Positions 56,371 through 64,000 of a stretch of DNA of 64,000 bases are shown here, one piece after another. The position numbers were made by a program, and so were the translations under genes. The notes beneath the pieces were generated by a model, which did no database searches, was not told where the DNA came from, and was given only the letters and a program-made list of their open reading frames with translations. Origin of the DNA: JADZAI01 sp964390465 (GTDB taxonomy: Bacteria > Pseudomonadota > Alphaproteobacteria > Micropepsales > Micropepsaceae); NCBI GenBank assembly GCA_964390465.1, contig CAYMIJ010000014.1, positions 1 through 64,000 on the forward strand, read 5' to 3'. The stretch's first letter is position 1, and the number at the start of each line of letters is the position of its first letter.

Positions 56371-56803
56371 GCAAATTGCCTTAGCTGGCGAATTGACGAT
56401 CCTCGGCGGCATCTGCTCCTGGATCATGGACGACGTTTACTTAGCATCCGTGTTCACTGGAAAGATCAGATCGGATGCGCTTCCGGACGGAACTCGGTGG
56501 CCTTGGATTCTCGTTGGGCACGTTTCGGATTCGCGGACTCGCGTCTCCGACATGTCCATCCGGAATGAGGCGCAGGTATTCGTCAGGTTGTGGGCGCTGG
56601 GATATGACGCCTGCGCCAGATTGGCGAAACTGATCGACAATCGCCTTCTCGCCGCAAAGGACGAGATAAGATTCTCGAATAGCGGAGTTTGCACGCTGTT
56701 TCCGTCCGGAGGCAACCTGCATCCGATGATGGACGAGAGCGTGAGCCCTGGCGGCGGATTCGTGTTCAGGTCCGATCTGCGGTACTCCGCGACGATCGGG
56801 TAA
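56363..56803 (+). CDS. Tail terminator-like protein
   Basis: 146 residues. Its position after the gp10-like gene and length fit tail-terminator (gpU/DUF3168-like) proteins; IMDDVYLASVFTGKIRSDAL and VFVRLWALGYDACARLAKLI are consistent with the alpha/beta fold. Family by position rather than by motif. Confidence 0.6.
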   Translation: MPEQIALAGELTILGGICSWIMDDVYLASVFTGKIRSDALPDGTRWPWILVGHVSDSRTRVSDMSIRNEAQVFVRLWALGYDACARLAKLIDNRLLAAKDEIRFSNSGVCTLFPSGGNLHPMMDESVSPGGGFVFRSDLRYSATIG

Positions 56804-56824
56804 GACTCAATAAGGAGATCGACA

Positions 56825-57334
56825 ATGGCATCGGCAACTTACTTGACCCCGCAGTCGCCCGTCGCAGTCACCGGCGCTGCATCCGGCCTGTTCGTCTACG
56901 ACACGGCTGGTCTTCAACATCGGGAAATCCCGATGACGAAAACCGAAATCAAGCGAAACGCCAAGATCGGCGATGTCACCGGATCGACTGACGTTGTGAA
57001 TCGCGATGGCGGCGCGACGAACACCGGCGGACAGAACCGCGTGGCTGACGCCTTCGTCGGCGGATCGATCGGCGCTTCCGTCAGCGTGTCGGCGTTCTGG
57101 CGAACCGGACAGGCGAAAGCGCCCTGCGAGTTTTTCGAGGGCGACACCTACTACTTCAACATCTACATCCGTCGGGCCGGATGGAGGAGCGCGGCCGACA
57201 CCGGGCTCTATCACACGACCCTGCTGATTATCGAAGACATCAGCATGAGCCTGGACCCGAAGTCCGGCGCGATCGAATGGAACATGTCGACCCGCGCGAA
57301 CGGGTACATCGGCAAGCCCATCGGCGATCTGTAA
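56825..57334 (+). CDS. Major tail tube protein
   Basis: 169 residues behind AAGGAG. Beta-rich with DVTGSTDVVNRDGGA, TYYFNIYIRRAGWRSAADTG and LLIIEDISMSLDPKSGAIEW, as in tail-tube proteins. It precedes the frameshifted chaperones, the usual siphovirus order. Confidence 0.72.
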   Translation: MASATYLTPQSPVAVTGAASGLFVYDTAGLQHREIPMTKTEIKRNAKIGDVTGSTDVVNRDGGATNTGGQNRVADAFVGGSIGASVSVSAFWRTGQAKAPCEFFEGDTYYFNIYIRRAGWRSAADTGLYHTTLLIIEDISMSLDPKSGAIEWNMSTRANGYIGKPIGDL

Positions 57335-57340
57335 CATGTC

Positions 57341-57380
57341 GACGGCGAGCCGAATTGCGATCGGCTCGCCGTCTCACTCT
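57341..57380 (+). terminator. Intrinsic terminator after tail tube gene
   Basis: 13-bp perfect stem GACGGCGAGCCGA / TCGGCTCGCCGTC with a 7-base loop, followed by TCACTCTTTC. Strong hairpin, moderate T-run. Confidence 0.75.
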
Positions 57381-57400
57381 TTCGGCGAAAGGAACAAAGC

Positions 57401-57994
57401 ATGGCAGTAAGCGACAAGGCGGCGTTCGGAAGCGCTGGCGCGATGGAGCTTGGAGGAAAAACCTACATCCTCCACAAGCTCCGCCTCAAGGACATGTCCG
57501 ACATTCAAGCCTGGATCGACCAGCAGTACCCGGACCCTTTCCGGAATCTGCGGTCGTCGCTCGACCTTCTGGACCCAGGTCTGCCGCCGCAGCAGCCTCA
57601 TCCACCGAAGGCCGAAGGTCCGGGACGGCCGATCAGCAGCGAGGCGAAAGCGAAGCATCAAGGCGAAATCGCCGTTTGGCAGGAAGCGATGCGTCGGTGG
57701 GAATATCGACGCACGCAATTCGAAGACGAGCGGCGAATCCTCCTTTTGAATTCGCAAGCGAAAAAAGACTCTGGAGGAAATTCCGATCGGGAGTTCTCCA
57801 GGGCCATCATGAATTCGCCGCGAGGCATGGCTTACGTCTTGTGGCTTTCGATCCGCATCAACCATCCGGACGTGAGCTTCGAGGAAATCCAGAAGGCCAC
57901 GGAAGCGGTGCCGATCAGCGAAATCGCGAGGATCGTCGATTCGGTTCATTCCGTCGACGATGATGTCGCGGAGGAGCTTGACCTAAAAAACTGA
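57401..57994 (+). CDS. Tail assembly chaperone (lambda G-like)
   Basis: 197 residues (MAVSDKAAFGSAGAMELGGK...), between tail tube and tape measure. The 3' end reads CTA AAA AAC TGA: an A AAA AAC slippery heptamer in frame immediately before the stop. So a fraction of ribosomes should shift to -1 and continue into the following frame. Confidence 0.82.
   Translation: MAVSDKAAFGSAGAMELGGKTYILHKLRLKDMSDIQAWIDQQYPDPFRNLRSSLDLLDPGLPPQQPHPPKAEGPGRPISSEAKAKHQGEIAVWQEAMRRWEYRRTQFEDERRILLLNSQAKKDSGGNSDREFSRAIMNSPRGMAYVLWLSIRINHPDVSFEEIQKATEAVPISEIARIVDSVHSVDDDVAEELDLKN
57985..57991 (+). other. Programmed -1 ribosomal frameshift site (A AAA AAC)
   Basis: The heptamer is in the correct phase, with a stop in frame 0 right after it. 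The -1 frame is open from 57991 through 58326 and joins the two chaperone genes as one product (57401-58326). It is the classical arrangement of the lambda G/GT pair. Confidence 0.88.
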
Positions 57995-58044
57995 CGGTAG
58001 GGTCAGATGGGGTAGAACGAAAGAAGGGTTCGCCGCCGAAGCCG

Positions 58045-58326
58045 ATGGATTGGTCCGACGTAATCATCGCATTCGCCAAGAGCGACCTGGCGATCTTGCC
58101 GAATGCGATTGGCGAACTGACGATCGAGCAGTACCTCCTTCTGACCCAAAAGGACCGCAAAGTTAAGTGCAAAACCATAGGCGAACTCAAGGCGTGGGAG
58201 TCCTGGGCGGCGAATCAGCGCAAGGAAGACCGATCGCTGCTGAAGGCTGAACAAGCATACAGGTACTACGCGGGATACGATGCACTTTGCGAAACGCCTA
58301 TAATGCACCTTGAACTTGGAACGTAA
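58045..58326 (+). CDS. Second tail assembly chaperone domain (lambda GT-like extension)
   Basis: 93 residues if started at ATG (MDWSDVIIAFAKSDLAILPN), but the same frame is open from the slippery site, so it is mainly made as the C-terminal part of the frameshift product. Contains a helical LTIEQYLLLTQKDRKV and GELKAWESWAANQ. The fused protein assists tail-tube assembly on the tape measure. Confidence 0.8.
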   Translation: MDWSDVIIAFAKSDLAILPNAIGELTIEQYLLLTQKDRKVKCKTIGELKAWESWAANQRKEDRSLLKAEQAYRYYAGYDALCETPIMHLELGT

Positions 58327-58329
58327 CTG

Positions 58330-58352
58330 GGGAGGCTTCGGCCTCCCTTTTG
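58330..58352 (+). terminator. Intrinsic terminator with UUCG loop
   Basis: GGGAGGC-TTCG-GCCTCCC followed by TTTTG, between chaperone and tape measure genes. Confidence 0.88.
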
Positions 58353-58371
58353 TCGATACGGGGGATTCGCA

Positions 58372-61300
58372 ATGGTAAAGCCCATCGCAGAATATATCGT
58401 CAGCTTTTTGGTCAATGACCGGCTGTCCGCCGCAGTTGAACAAATGACCAGTACCGTAATCGGCCTTCGGGGGGAGGGGGTGTCTGCGGTCGATGTTCTG
58501 ACAGGCGGGATGCGAGAAGTCGCCTCCGCAGCCAAGAGCGCCGAGGACGCCATCGCCAAGACCGGCAAGGCGTCTTCCGGAGTTCAGGCTCCTTCCACCG
58601 AGCCGTCCCCGCTTCTCTCCGACGCAAAGATTCGCAAGCTGCTGAACGACGCTCTGAACAAGCGGTACGCGAAGCTGTTCGATCAGATTCAGCTATCCGA
58701 GCCATCGCAAGCGAAGGCGATGGATCGCCTTTCCAGGTCCAGGGATCGCGAATGGGAGCGAACTGCCGCGTCCGCGAGCCCTGAGAACCGCCAAGAGTTC
58801 ATCGCTCTAATGCGTGGATTCCTGGAGTCTCAGACGGACACCGCGAAGAAGATCCTCGCGAAGCTTGCCGTCACGCCTGAGGTTCGCGAGCCCCAGCGTC
58901 CATCCGTTCGCGATCGGATCGCCAGCGGCGGCAGCGAACGGTTTCCGAAGGAGTTCGCCGCCAGGGATCGCGTCAACGAAGCCCTCGATAAGAAGTACGG
59001 AGACATTCTTAACGCCATCAAAGCGCCGAAATCGGTTCGCGTCGAAGCCGAGTCTCGCCTAAAGAAAACTCGCGACGAAGCCTGGGAAGCCGCTTCTTCC
59101 GGAGTCAGCGCCGGATCGAAGCAGGAATCCGTCGAGATGATGCGCGAGTATTTCGCCAACCAAGTCGAGTTGTCCGAGAAGATCGTTAAGGAGCTTTACG
59201 AAGCGAACAAGACCGCGAAATCCGCCCCCTCCGGAGGCAAGGCTGCGAGCAAGCCGATCAGCCAGCCCGAGCCGCAGCGGACTTTCGACGCACCGACCGA
59301 CGAAGCGAAGAAGCGGATCAACAGCGCGCTCGACAAGAAGTACGCGCAGATTTTCGAGCAGATGAAAGTCCCCAACAATCTTCGATGGAGAGCGGAGGAT
59401 CGTCTTGAGAAGACTAGGGATGCTCAGTGGGCGACGAGCGTAGAGAACCCTTCGGGCAACCCGAAGGACACGATGAAATCCTACTTCTCCAGCCAGGCGG
59501 AATACGCCAAGCAAGTCGTCAATGAATTAATGGGCGTGAAGCAGTCGGTCAAGTCGCTGCCGGAGGAGAGCCGCAAACCTGAGCCGTCGAAAGCCGACAC
59601 GATCACCGTCAACGCGACCGGCAGCGTCGACTTCTCCAAGATTCGCGAACGCTTGGATGCCGCCGTCGCCAAGCTTCAAGGAAAGATGCTTGCCGCGTCG
59701 AACCTCCCGCCTGAAGTGATGGCAAGAGCCAAGTCGGATATGGCGGGCTACAGCCGAAGCCGGTGGCAAGCGATGCGAGCCGAAGGTAGCCTGAACTTTG
59801 CTTACGGCGAGCCCGACCCGAAGCCCAAGAACATTCCTGGCGTTCCTGAGCGAGAGATCATCCCGAAGGATCAGGTTTGGCGGGAGTTCCTGCGGTCGCA
59901 GATCGAGGCAGGAAAAAGCGTCATCGCCGAGATGCAGTCGCTTGTCGCGGACGCAAAGTCCAAAAAAGAAAATGCAGAGCGAAGCCGCAAGGAGCGAGAA
60001 GCCGAAGAGGCCGAAGCCCGCTCGAAAAAGAGCGAGAGGAGCTACGACTACTCGCTCCCAAAGGGCCAACGGTTCATGGACAAGGCCGGTTGGACGTGGG
60101 AGTCTCGCGGGGACGAACGCCGACCAGTCAAGAAGTTCAAGGTCGAATCATGGCCAGGCATGAAGGACGGGCTGACGGAAGCGCCGCTCAAGTATCCCGA
60201 TGCGATCCCGGTCAAAGAGAAGGAGCCGAAAGCGAGGAAGGATGGCAAGGTTGCCATCGAAAAGCCATCGCAAGAGGAGGCGAAAGCCCGCAGCCTTATC
60301 GGGAAGATCACGGACGCACTGACCGGAAGGTCGTCGTCCGCGTCCGGAACGAAGCAGCTTTTCGGCGTCCCGAACCTCTCCTCCTCCATCGGCGGAATCA
60401 CGACGATCCGAAACATGATCGCGGGGATCGCCGACGACAGCGATCGGTGGCAATGGTCGCTTGCTCGCGCAAGCGCCTCCGTCGCCGCCATCGCTGGCGC
60501 TTCGTGGTTCCAAAACAAGTTCGAGGAGCAGACGCAGAAGACGAAAAACTGGGTCGCCAGCTTCGGGTTCGGAGTCGCCAACTTCGACGAACATGCCGAG
60601 CGGCTTTCCAGCCGGTTGATGGAAGTCGGCGCGACGTTTGAGCAGTCGCGGCAGATCAGCATGCGAGCCCTTCAGCTGACGATGAACGACCAGCGGCTTG
60701 CCGATCGCATGAGCAACACCGCCGTCGGCATCGCCCGCATGACGGGCCGATCGATCGAGGAAACCTTTTCCGCAATGGAGGGAATGCAGTACGGCGACGT
60801 GAACCAGATGGAAGGCTTGCTCGCTTCCACGCCGATCTTGCAGCAGCAGTTCCGCAACATGCGCAGCGATGTCGCCAAGCTGCGGTTCGTCGAAGACCTG
60901 GCGGCCCAGGGGTGGGTTCTCGTCAACAAAGAAGCCGACACGTTCAGCCGCACGATTACGCGGCTCACGTCGTCGGTGCAAAAGCTATGGGCATCGCTGG
61001 GTCGCCTGTTCGGCCCGGCGTTCTCGTCCGTCGTTCGCGGCGCGGCCAGCGTCCTTGACCTTTGCTCCGCCGCCGTCGATCGACTCGCGAAAGTCGGCAA
61101 CGGCGCTGGCATCGCCATGGCCCGATTGGCTTCACTGCTGATTCCTGGACCAATCGGCCAGTTCTCCAGACTGATGACGACGGCCGCATTCGCCACCGAC
61201 ATGCTGTCAGGGGCACAGCGCCGCGCGTCCGTCACGACTTCCGGCTTCTACGCTGGACTCGCCTCTACGTCGCTGATGCTTGCGAGGATTCCGGTCGCTG

Positions 61301-62700
61301 GTCCTGCGATCGCCGGAATCACCGCTCTGGTCGGCACGCTTTGGGAAAGACTGACGCCAGGCAACAGCATTGCCGAGAAGTGGCAGCGGATGGCGAATGC
61401 GTTCTCTTCCGCTTTTGCTCCTGTTCGCCGCTGGTTTGCGAACTCCTGGGATGTCGCTTCGACGTACATGCAGCGAACCTACGATCGAGCGATGCGACTT
61501 GCCGAGCCAGTCGGCAGAATGTTCAATCAGCTGTACTCCTCAATGCAAAGAATCTACGAAAACGTCATGGGTCCGTTTTGGCGGGCCTGGGATCGGTTCA
61601 TGGCTGGCGCTGCGAACAATCCACTATTCAGAATGTTTCGCGGCCTTTCCGGCAAGCTGAAGGAGATTTGGGATTTCTTCACCGACTTCGAGAAGCAATT
61701 CATCCTTCTCGACCTTGGAGCGACCGTCTTCTTCTCGCATCTTGCCGATGCGGCTGATGTCGGCGGCGCGGTCATCCGCAACCTCGGCAACAACTTCGAG
61801 ATTTTCTTCAACAACATGGTGATGTTCGGCAACTGGATTCGAGATGGGCTTCCTGCCGCGTTCAACTATGCATTCGAAGTCATCACCAGCAAGTTAGGTC
61901 AAGTTACCGACAGCTTCAAATCCGCATGGGCTTTGATGCAGAGCCCGGTTCAGTCCTTCCGCGCTTCGCGGCAGATCGCCGGTGAAGCTGGCCCTGCCAT
62001 CGTCGAAGCCGAAATGGCGGTTCAAACCGGGCAGAACACGCGAGAGCAAGCTGCCGCGAATCTGCGAAAGCTTCGTGAGAACGGTGCTACGGCGATCACG
62101 CAGGAGATCATCGAGAATTTCGAGAACGCGATGTTCGCCAACATCGTGCGGACGGCGAATGCGCAAAACATCGCCAACCGCGAGCGCGAGCGGAGAGAAC
62201 GGGCAGCAAGGGATCAGCTTCCAACGTGGAATTGGAGGCCGATGAATCCGATCTTCGGGTTGAACGAGGAGGAGCAGCAGCGAAGGCAGAAGAGAGAAGA
62301 GGAGCGGAAGAATGCTCCAAGGGAAGCGGCTTCCGCACTGGAAGGACTCCGCAGTCGTCGCGAAGAACGCCGCGTCGTCGAAATGTTCGCGTCGTTCGGA
62401 CCAGCAGTCATGCCGATCTTCAACTCCGTATCTCGATTCGTTCAGAGGATTGTTCCGCCAGGCGGATTTGGCGCTGGCCGATCCATGCAAGAGGCTCAGT
62501 GGAGCGACCCGATGCAAGTCTGGATGGAAGCCCAGCGAAGGTCGTTCGGGCCAACCCGCGAGGAAACGATGGAGCAAATCCAGAACAACCAACTCTCCGA
62601 ACAGGAGCGAATTCGCGAGAATACGGCAAACACAAACGCAACCTTGAACGCCTTCCTAAATCGGATCGGCCAGGCATTCTCACTCCCCGGAGGCCAGTAA
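58372..62700 (+). CDS. Tape measure protein
   Basis: 1442 residues. Four related units of about 112 residues lie near the N-terminus (starting about 83, 198, 310 and 420), each with KIRKLLNDALNKRY / RVNEALDKKYGDIL type helices followed by an ...RxxxTRDxxW turn. The middle has membrane-like hydrophobic helices (about 930-990; IAGITALVGTLW). The long, helical layout and position after the chaperones define a tape measure; its length suggests a tail of about 200 nm (using about 0.15 nm per residue). A palindrome-coded DGKVAI occurs at about 624. Confidence 0.9.
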   Translation: MVKPIAEYIVSFLVNDRLSAAVEQMTSTVIGLRGEGVSAVDVLTGGMREVASAAKSAEDAIAKTGKASSGVQAPSTEPSPLLSDAKIRKLLNDALNKRYAKLFDQIQLSEPSQAKAMDRLSRSRDREWERTAASASPENRQEFIALMRGFLESQTDTAKKILAKLAVTPEVREPQRPSVRDRIASGGSERFPKEFAARDRVNEALDKKYGDILNAIKAPKSVRVEAESRLKKTRDEAWEAASSGVSAGSKQESVEMMREYFANQVELSEKIVKELYEANKTAKSAPSGGKAASKPISQPEPQRTFDAPTDEAKKRINSALDKKYAQIFEQMKVPNNLRWRAEDRLEKTRDAQWATSVENPSGNPKDTMKSYFSSQAEYAKQVVNELMGVKQSVKSLPEESRKPEPSKADTITVNATGSVDFSKIRERLDAAVAKLQGKMLAASNLPPEVMARAKSDMAGYSRSRWQAMRAEGSLNFAYGEPDPKPKNIPGVPEREIIPKDQVWREFLRSQIEAGKSVIAEMQSLVADAKSKKENAERSRKEREAEEAEARSKKSERSYDYSLPKGQRFMDKAGWTWESRGDERRPVKKFKVESWPGMKDGLTEAPLKYPDAIPVKEKEPKARKDGKVAIEKPSQEEAKARSLIGKITDALTGRSSSASGTKQLFGVPNLSSSIGGITTIRNMIAGIADDSDRWQWSLARASASVAAIAGASWFQNKFEEQTQKTKNWVASFGFGVANFDEHAERLSSRLMEVGATFEQSRQISMRALQLTMNDQRLADRMSNTAVGIARMTGRSIEETFSAMEGMQYGDVNQMEGLLASTPILQQQFRNMRSDVAKLRFVEDLAAQGWVLVNKEADTFSRTITRLTSSVQKLWASLGRLFGPAFSSVVRGAASVLDLCSAAVDRLAKVGNGAGIAMARLASLLIPGPIGQFSRLMTTAAFATDMLSGAQRRASVTTSGFYAGLASTSLMLARIPVAGPAIAGITALVGTLWERLTPGNSIAEKWQRMANAFSSAFAPVRRWFANSWDVASTYMQRTYDRAMRLAEPVGRMFNQLYSSMQRIYENVMGPFWRAWDRFMAGAANNPLFRMFRGLSGKLKEIWDFFTDFEKQFILLDLGATVFFSHLADAADVGGAVIRNLGNNFEIFFNNMVMFGNWIRDGLPAAFNYAFEVITSKLGQVTDSFKSAWALMQSPVQSFRASRQIAGEAGPAIVEAEMAVQTGQNTREQAAANLRKLRENGATAITQEIIENFENAMFANIVRTANAQNIANRERERRERAARDQLPTWNWRPMNPIFGLNEEEQQRRQKREEERKNAPREAASALEGLRSRREERRVVEMFASFGPAVMPIFNSVSRFVQRIVPPGGFGAGRSMQEAQWSDPMQVWMEAQRRSFGPTREETMEQIQNNQLSEQERIRENTANTNATLNAFLNRIGQAFSLPGGQ
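60241..60258. repeat. Interspersed palindrome copy 15
   Basis: GATGGCAAGGTTGCCATC within the tape measure gene, read DGKVAI. Confidence 0.9.
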
Positions 62701-63926
62701 TGAGCGAGATCAGATCGACGGACGACATTCCGCTTTACAACGGAATCGCCACCTACCGGGACTCGATGACCGGCGACATCATCCTTCAGCAAGCGATTCC
62801 CGACATTCGCCGCGCACAAGCGGACGACGAGGAAATCGAACTTCTGACCGGCATCACAAACGGCACGACGCCGACACTGCCGCCGCCGTCCTTGGAGCTT
62901 CCGCCGCCCGACCCGATCGTCAGCGACGTTCCGTCGTTCACGAACGATCCGGCAGTGCTGGCCCGCCAGCGTTCGTGGGTGAACCGCTACAGGGGCGTCA
63001 TCAAGGAGCTTGAGGGCTCGGGAGCCATCAATTTCACGAAGGAAGGCATCGTAGGGACGAGAATCTATCTCGTCCCGTTCGTGCTTCCCGACAGATACAC
63101 CTACTACGACTTCGTTCAAGCGTTGCTCGGCTGGACCTACGTCGACGCCGCGAACAACACGGTCGCCATTCCGCCTGACGTGTTCAGCCGGGAAATGAAC
63201 TGGCTCATCTGCCAGGAAGCCAGCGTCGAGCCGAGAATGCTCGCCGGAAACGAAGAGGCGCACGACAATCGCGTTCCGACGTGGCCGACTCTCCGCGAAA
63301 TGGCCGCGAACGGATGCATGTTTCCGAACTACAACGCGCTGTGGACGGCGTTCCCGAACGGCACTGTCGAACCGATGTCGAGCGGGCCGCAGCCGCTTCT
63401 GCCTCGCGCGATGCACAAGCACGTCGCAATCACCGCGAAGTACGCGCCGTTTGACACCGAAGAAACGATTTCGATCAGCGGAAAAACCCTTAGCGTCCCC
63501 GGCGGCGCTTACGCTTTCACCAGTCCGGACGATCCGACCGCGACCGTCCCGGCCGCGAACGCAAGAGAAACCGTTCCCTACGACGTTCAGATTCCGTTCC
63601 CCTTCGAGGAACGGTCGATTCAGAAAAGACAGGTCTGGAACCCGAACTTCGCGCAGATTCGCGGCCTGATGGGGAAGGTCAACGCGAACTGGTTCATGGG
63701 GTATCCGCCGCGAACGATCCTCGTCATGGGATGCGAGGCTCATCGGACCTACGCGCCGAACGGAACGCGAACCTGGAACCTCAACTTCAAGCTGCTTTTC
63801 AACCCGAAGGAGCATGTTCGCATCTACAATCGGAAGACAACCCGATATGAATACATTCGCAGCGTGCAGACGGGCGAATTCCTTTTCCAAGAAACGGACA
63901 TCAACGTAATCCATCTTTGGGTGTGA
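62700..63926 (+). CDS. Tail tip / distal tail-associated protein
   Basis: 408 residues, TAATGA overlap with the tape measure gene. Beta-rich (GIATYRDSMTGDIILQQAIP, YLVPFVLPDRYTYYDFVQAL), with a mid Pro-rich linker (PPPSLELPPPDPIVSDVPS) and several long strands near the end (FLFQETDINVIHLWV). The place right after the tape measure suggests a distal tail or hub protein, but no named family matches by eye. Confidence 0.62.
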   Translation: MSEIRSTDDIPLYNGIATYRDSMTGDIILQQAIPDIRRAQADDEEIELLTGITNGTTPTLPPPSLELPPPDPIVSDVPSFTNDPAVLARQRSWVNRYRGVIKELEGSGAINFTKEGIVGTRIYLVPFVLPDRYTYYDFVQALLGWTYVDAANNTVAIPPDVFSREMNWLICQEASVEPRMLAGNEEAHDNRVPTWPTLREMAANGCMFPNYNALWTAFPNGTVEPMSSGPQPLLPRAMHKHVAITAKYAPFDTEETISISGKTLSVPGGAYAFTSPDDPTATVPAANARETVPYDVQIPFPFEERSIQKRQVWNPNFAQIRGLMGKVNANWFMGYPPRTILVMGCEAHRTYAPNGTRTWNLNFKLLFNPKEHVRIYNRKTTRYEYIRSVQTGEFLFQETDINVIHLWV

Positions 63927-63927
63927 G

Positions 63928-64000
63928 ATGATCCGCTTCCGAAGCAAACAGAAAAAACAGCGGCCAACCTCCGATCGCAGCTTCACGAAGTACGCGACCG
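63928..64000 (+). CDS. Start of another tail gene (cut by window end)
   Basis: ATG two bases after the previous stop; 24 residues visible (MIRFRSKQKKQRPTSDRSFT...), basic. The gene continues beyond the window. Family unknown. Confidence 0.55.
   Translation, partial: MIRFRSKQKKQRPTSDRSFTKYAT

Noticed and set aside
1..64000. Integrase, transposase or insertion sequence
   Set aside because: No Tyr- or Ser-recombinase motif or DDE transposase with terminal repeats was seen; a temperate life cycle can therefore be neither shown nor excluded.

Overview
The window looks like most of the genome of a tailed double-stranded DNA phage (or an excised or unintegrated prophage). The evidence is a dense, mostly one-directional set of short overlapping genes (ATGA, GTGA and TAATG junctions are common), strong AAGGAG-type ribosome sites, many UUCG or GC-rich intrinsic terminators, and complete replication, packaging, head and tail modules. 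No integrase, repressor, rRNA or complete tRNA was recognised. The DNA is GC-rich. Secreted proteins with Sec signals and the style of several small genes suggest a planctomycete-like host, but that is only an inference. Both ends cut through genes.

Layout. 1-3.3 kb: end of a late operon (methyltransferase fragment, virion-like protein, membrane/coiled-coil protein, secreted protein, subtilisin-like protease, secreted zinc-ribbon protein) closed by a strong terminator. 3.3-4.6 kb: non-coding, with an AT-rich segment carrying direct and inverted short repeats (possible origin or control region) and a tRNA-like fold. 4.6-21.2 kb: early replication/recombination operon: RecA/Sak4-like ATPase, DUF669-type ssDNA-binding protein with an acidic N-terminus, RecD2-like helicase, ERCC4-type nuclease, primase-helicase, ParB-methyltransferase fusion, deoxyribosyltransferase-like protein, ParB-DUF4417 fusion and a Lys/Ala-rich basic protein. 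21.5-33.5 kb: many small accessory genes, including DUF3310, a DUF550/MazG-like pyrophosphohydrolase, a Gly-Tyr repeat protein, a SEC-C mini-protein, a candidate Tad1-like anti-defence sponge beside a duplicated 37-bp sequence, and an HNH protein. 33.6-35.3 kb: large terminase, followed by a candidate small RNA.

35.4-40.8 kb: an opposite-strand accessory block of nine genes, separating the terminase from the portal. 41.1-64 kb: late operon with DUF935-type portal, a giant modular MuF-like protein, Mu-type head protease/scaffold, decoration protein, lambda E-like major capsid, connector genes, a very long Ser/Ala repeat protein, tail completion and tube proteins, tail chaperones joined by a textbook A AAA AAC -1 frameshift site, a 1442-residue tape measure and tail-tip genes. 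This points to a siphovirus mixing Mu-type and lambda-type head parts.

Two things stand out. First, an 18-bp palindrome, GATGGCAANNTTGCCATC, recurs about 15 times, in at least two reading frames and also between genes. Second, tandem effector-like modules in the MuF-like protein are joined by a DESK...GQFAK linker that also occurs in an isolated gene on the other strand.
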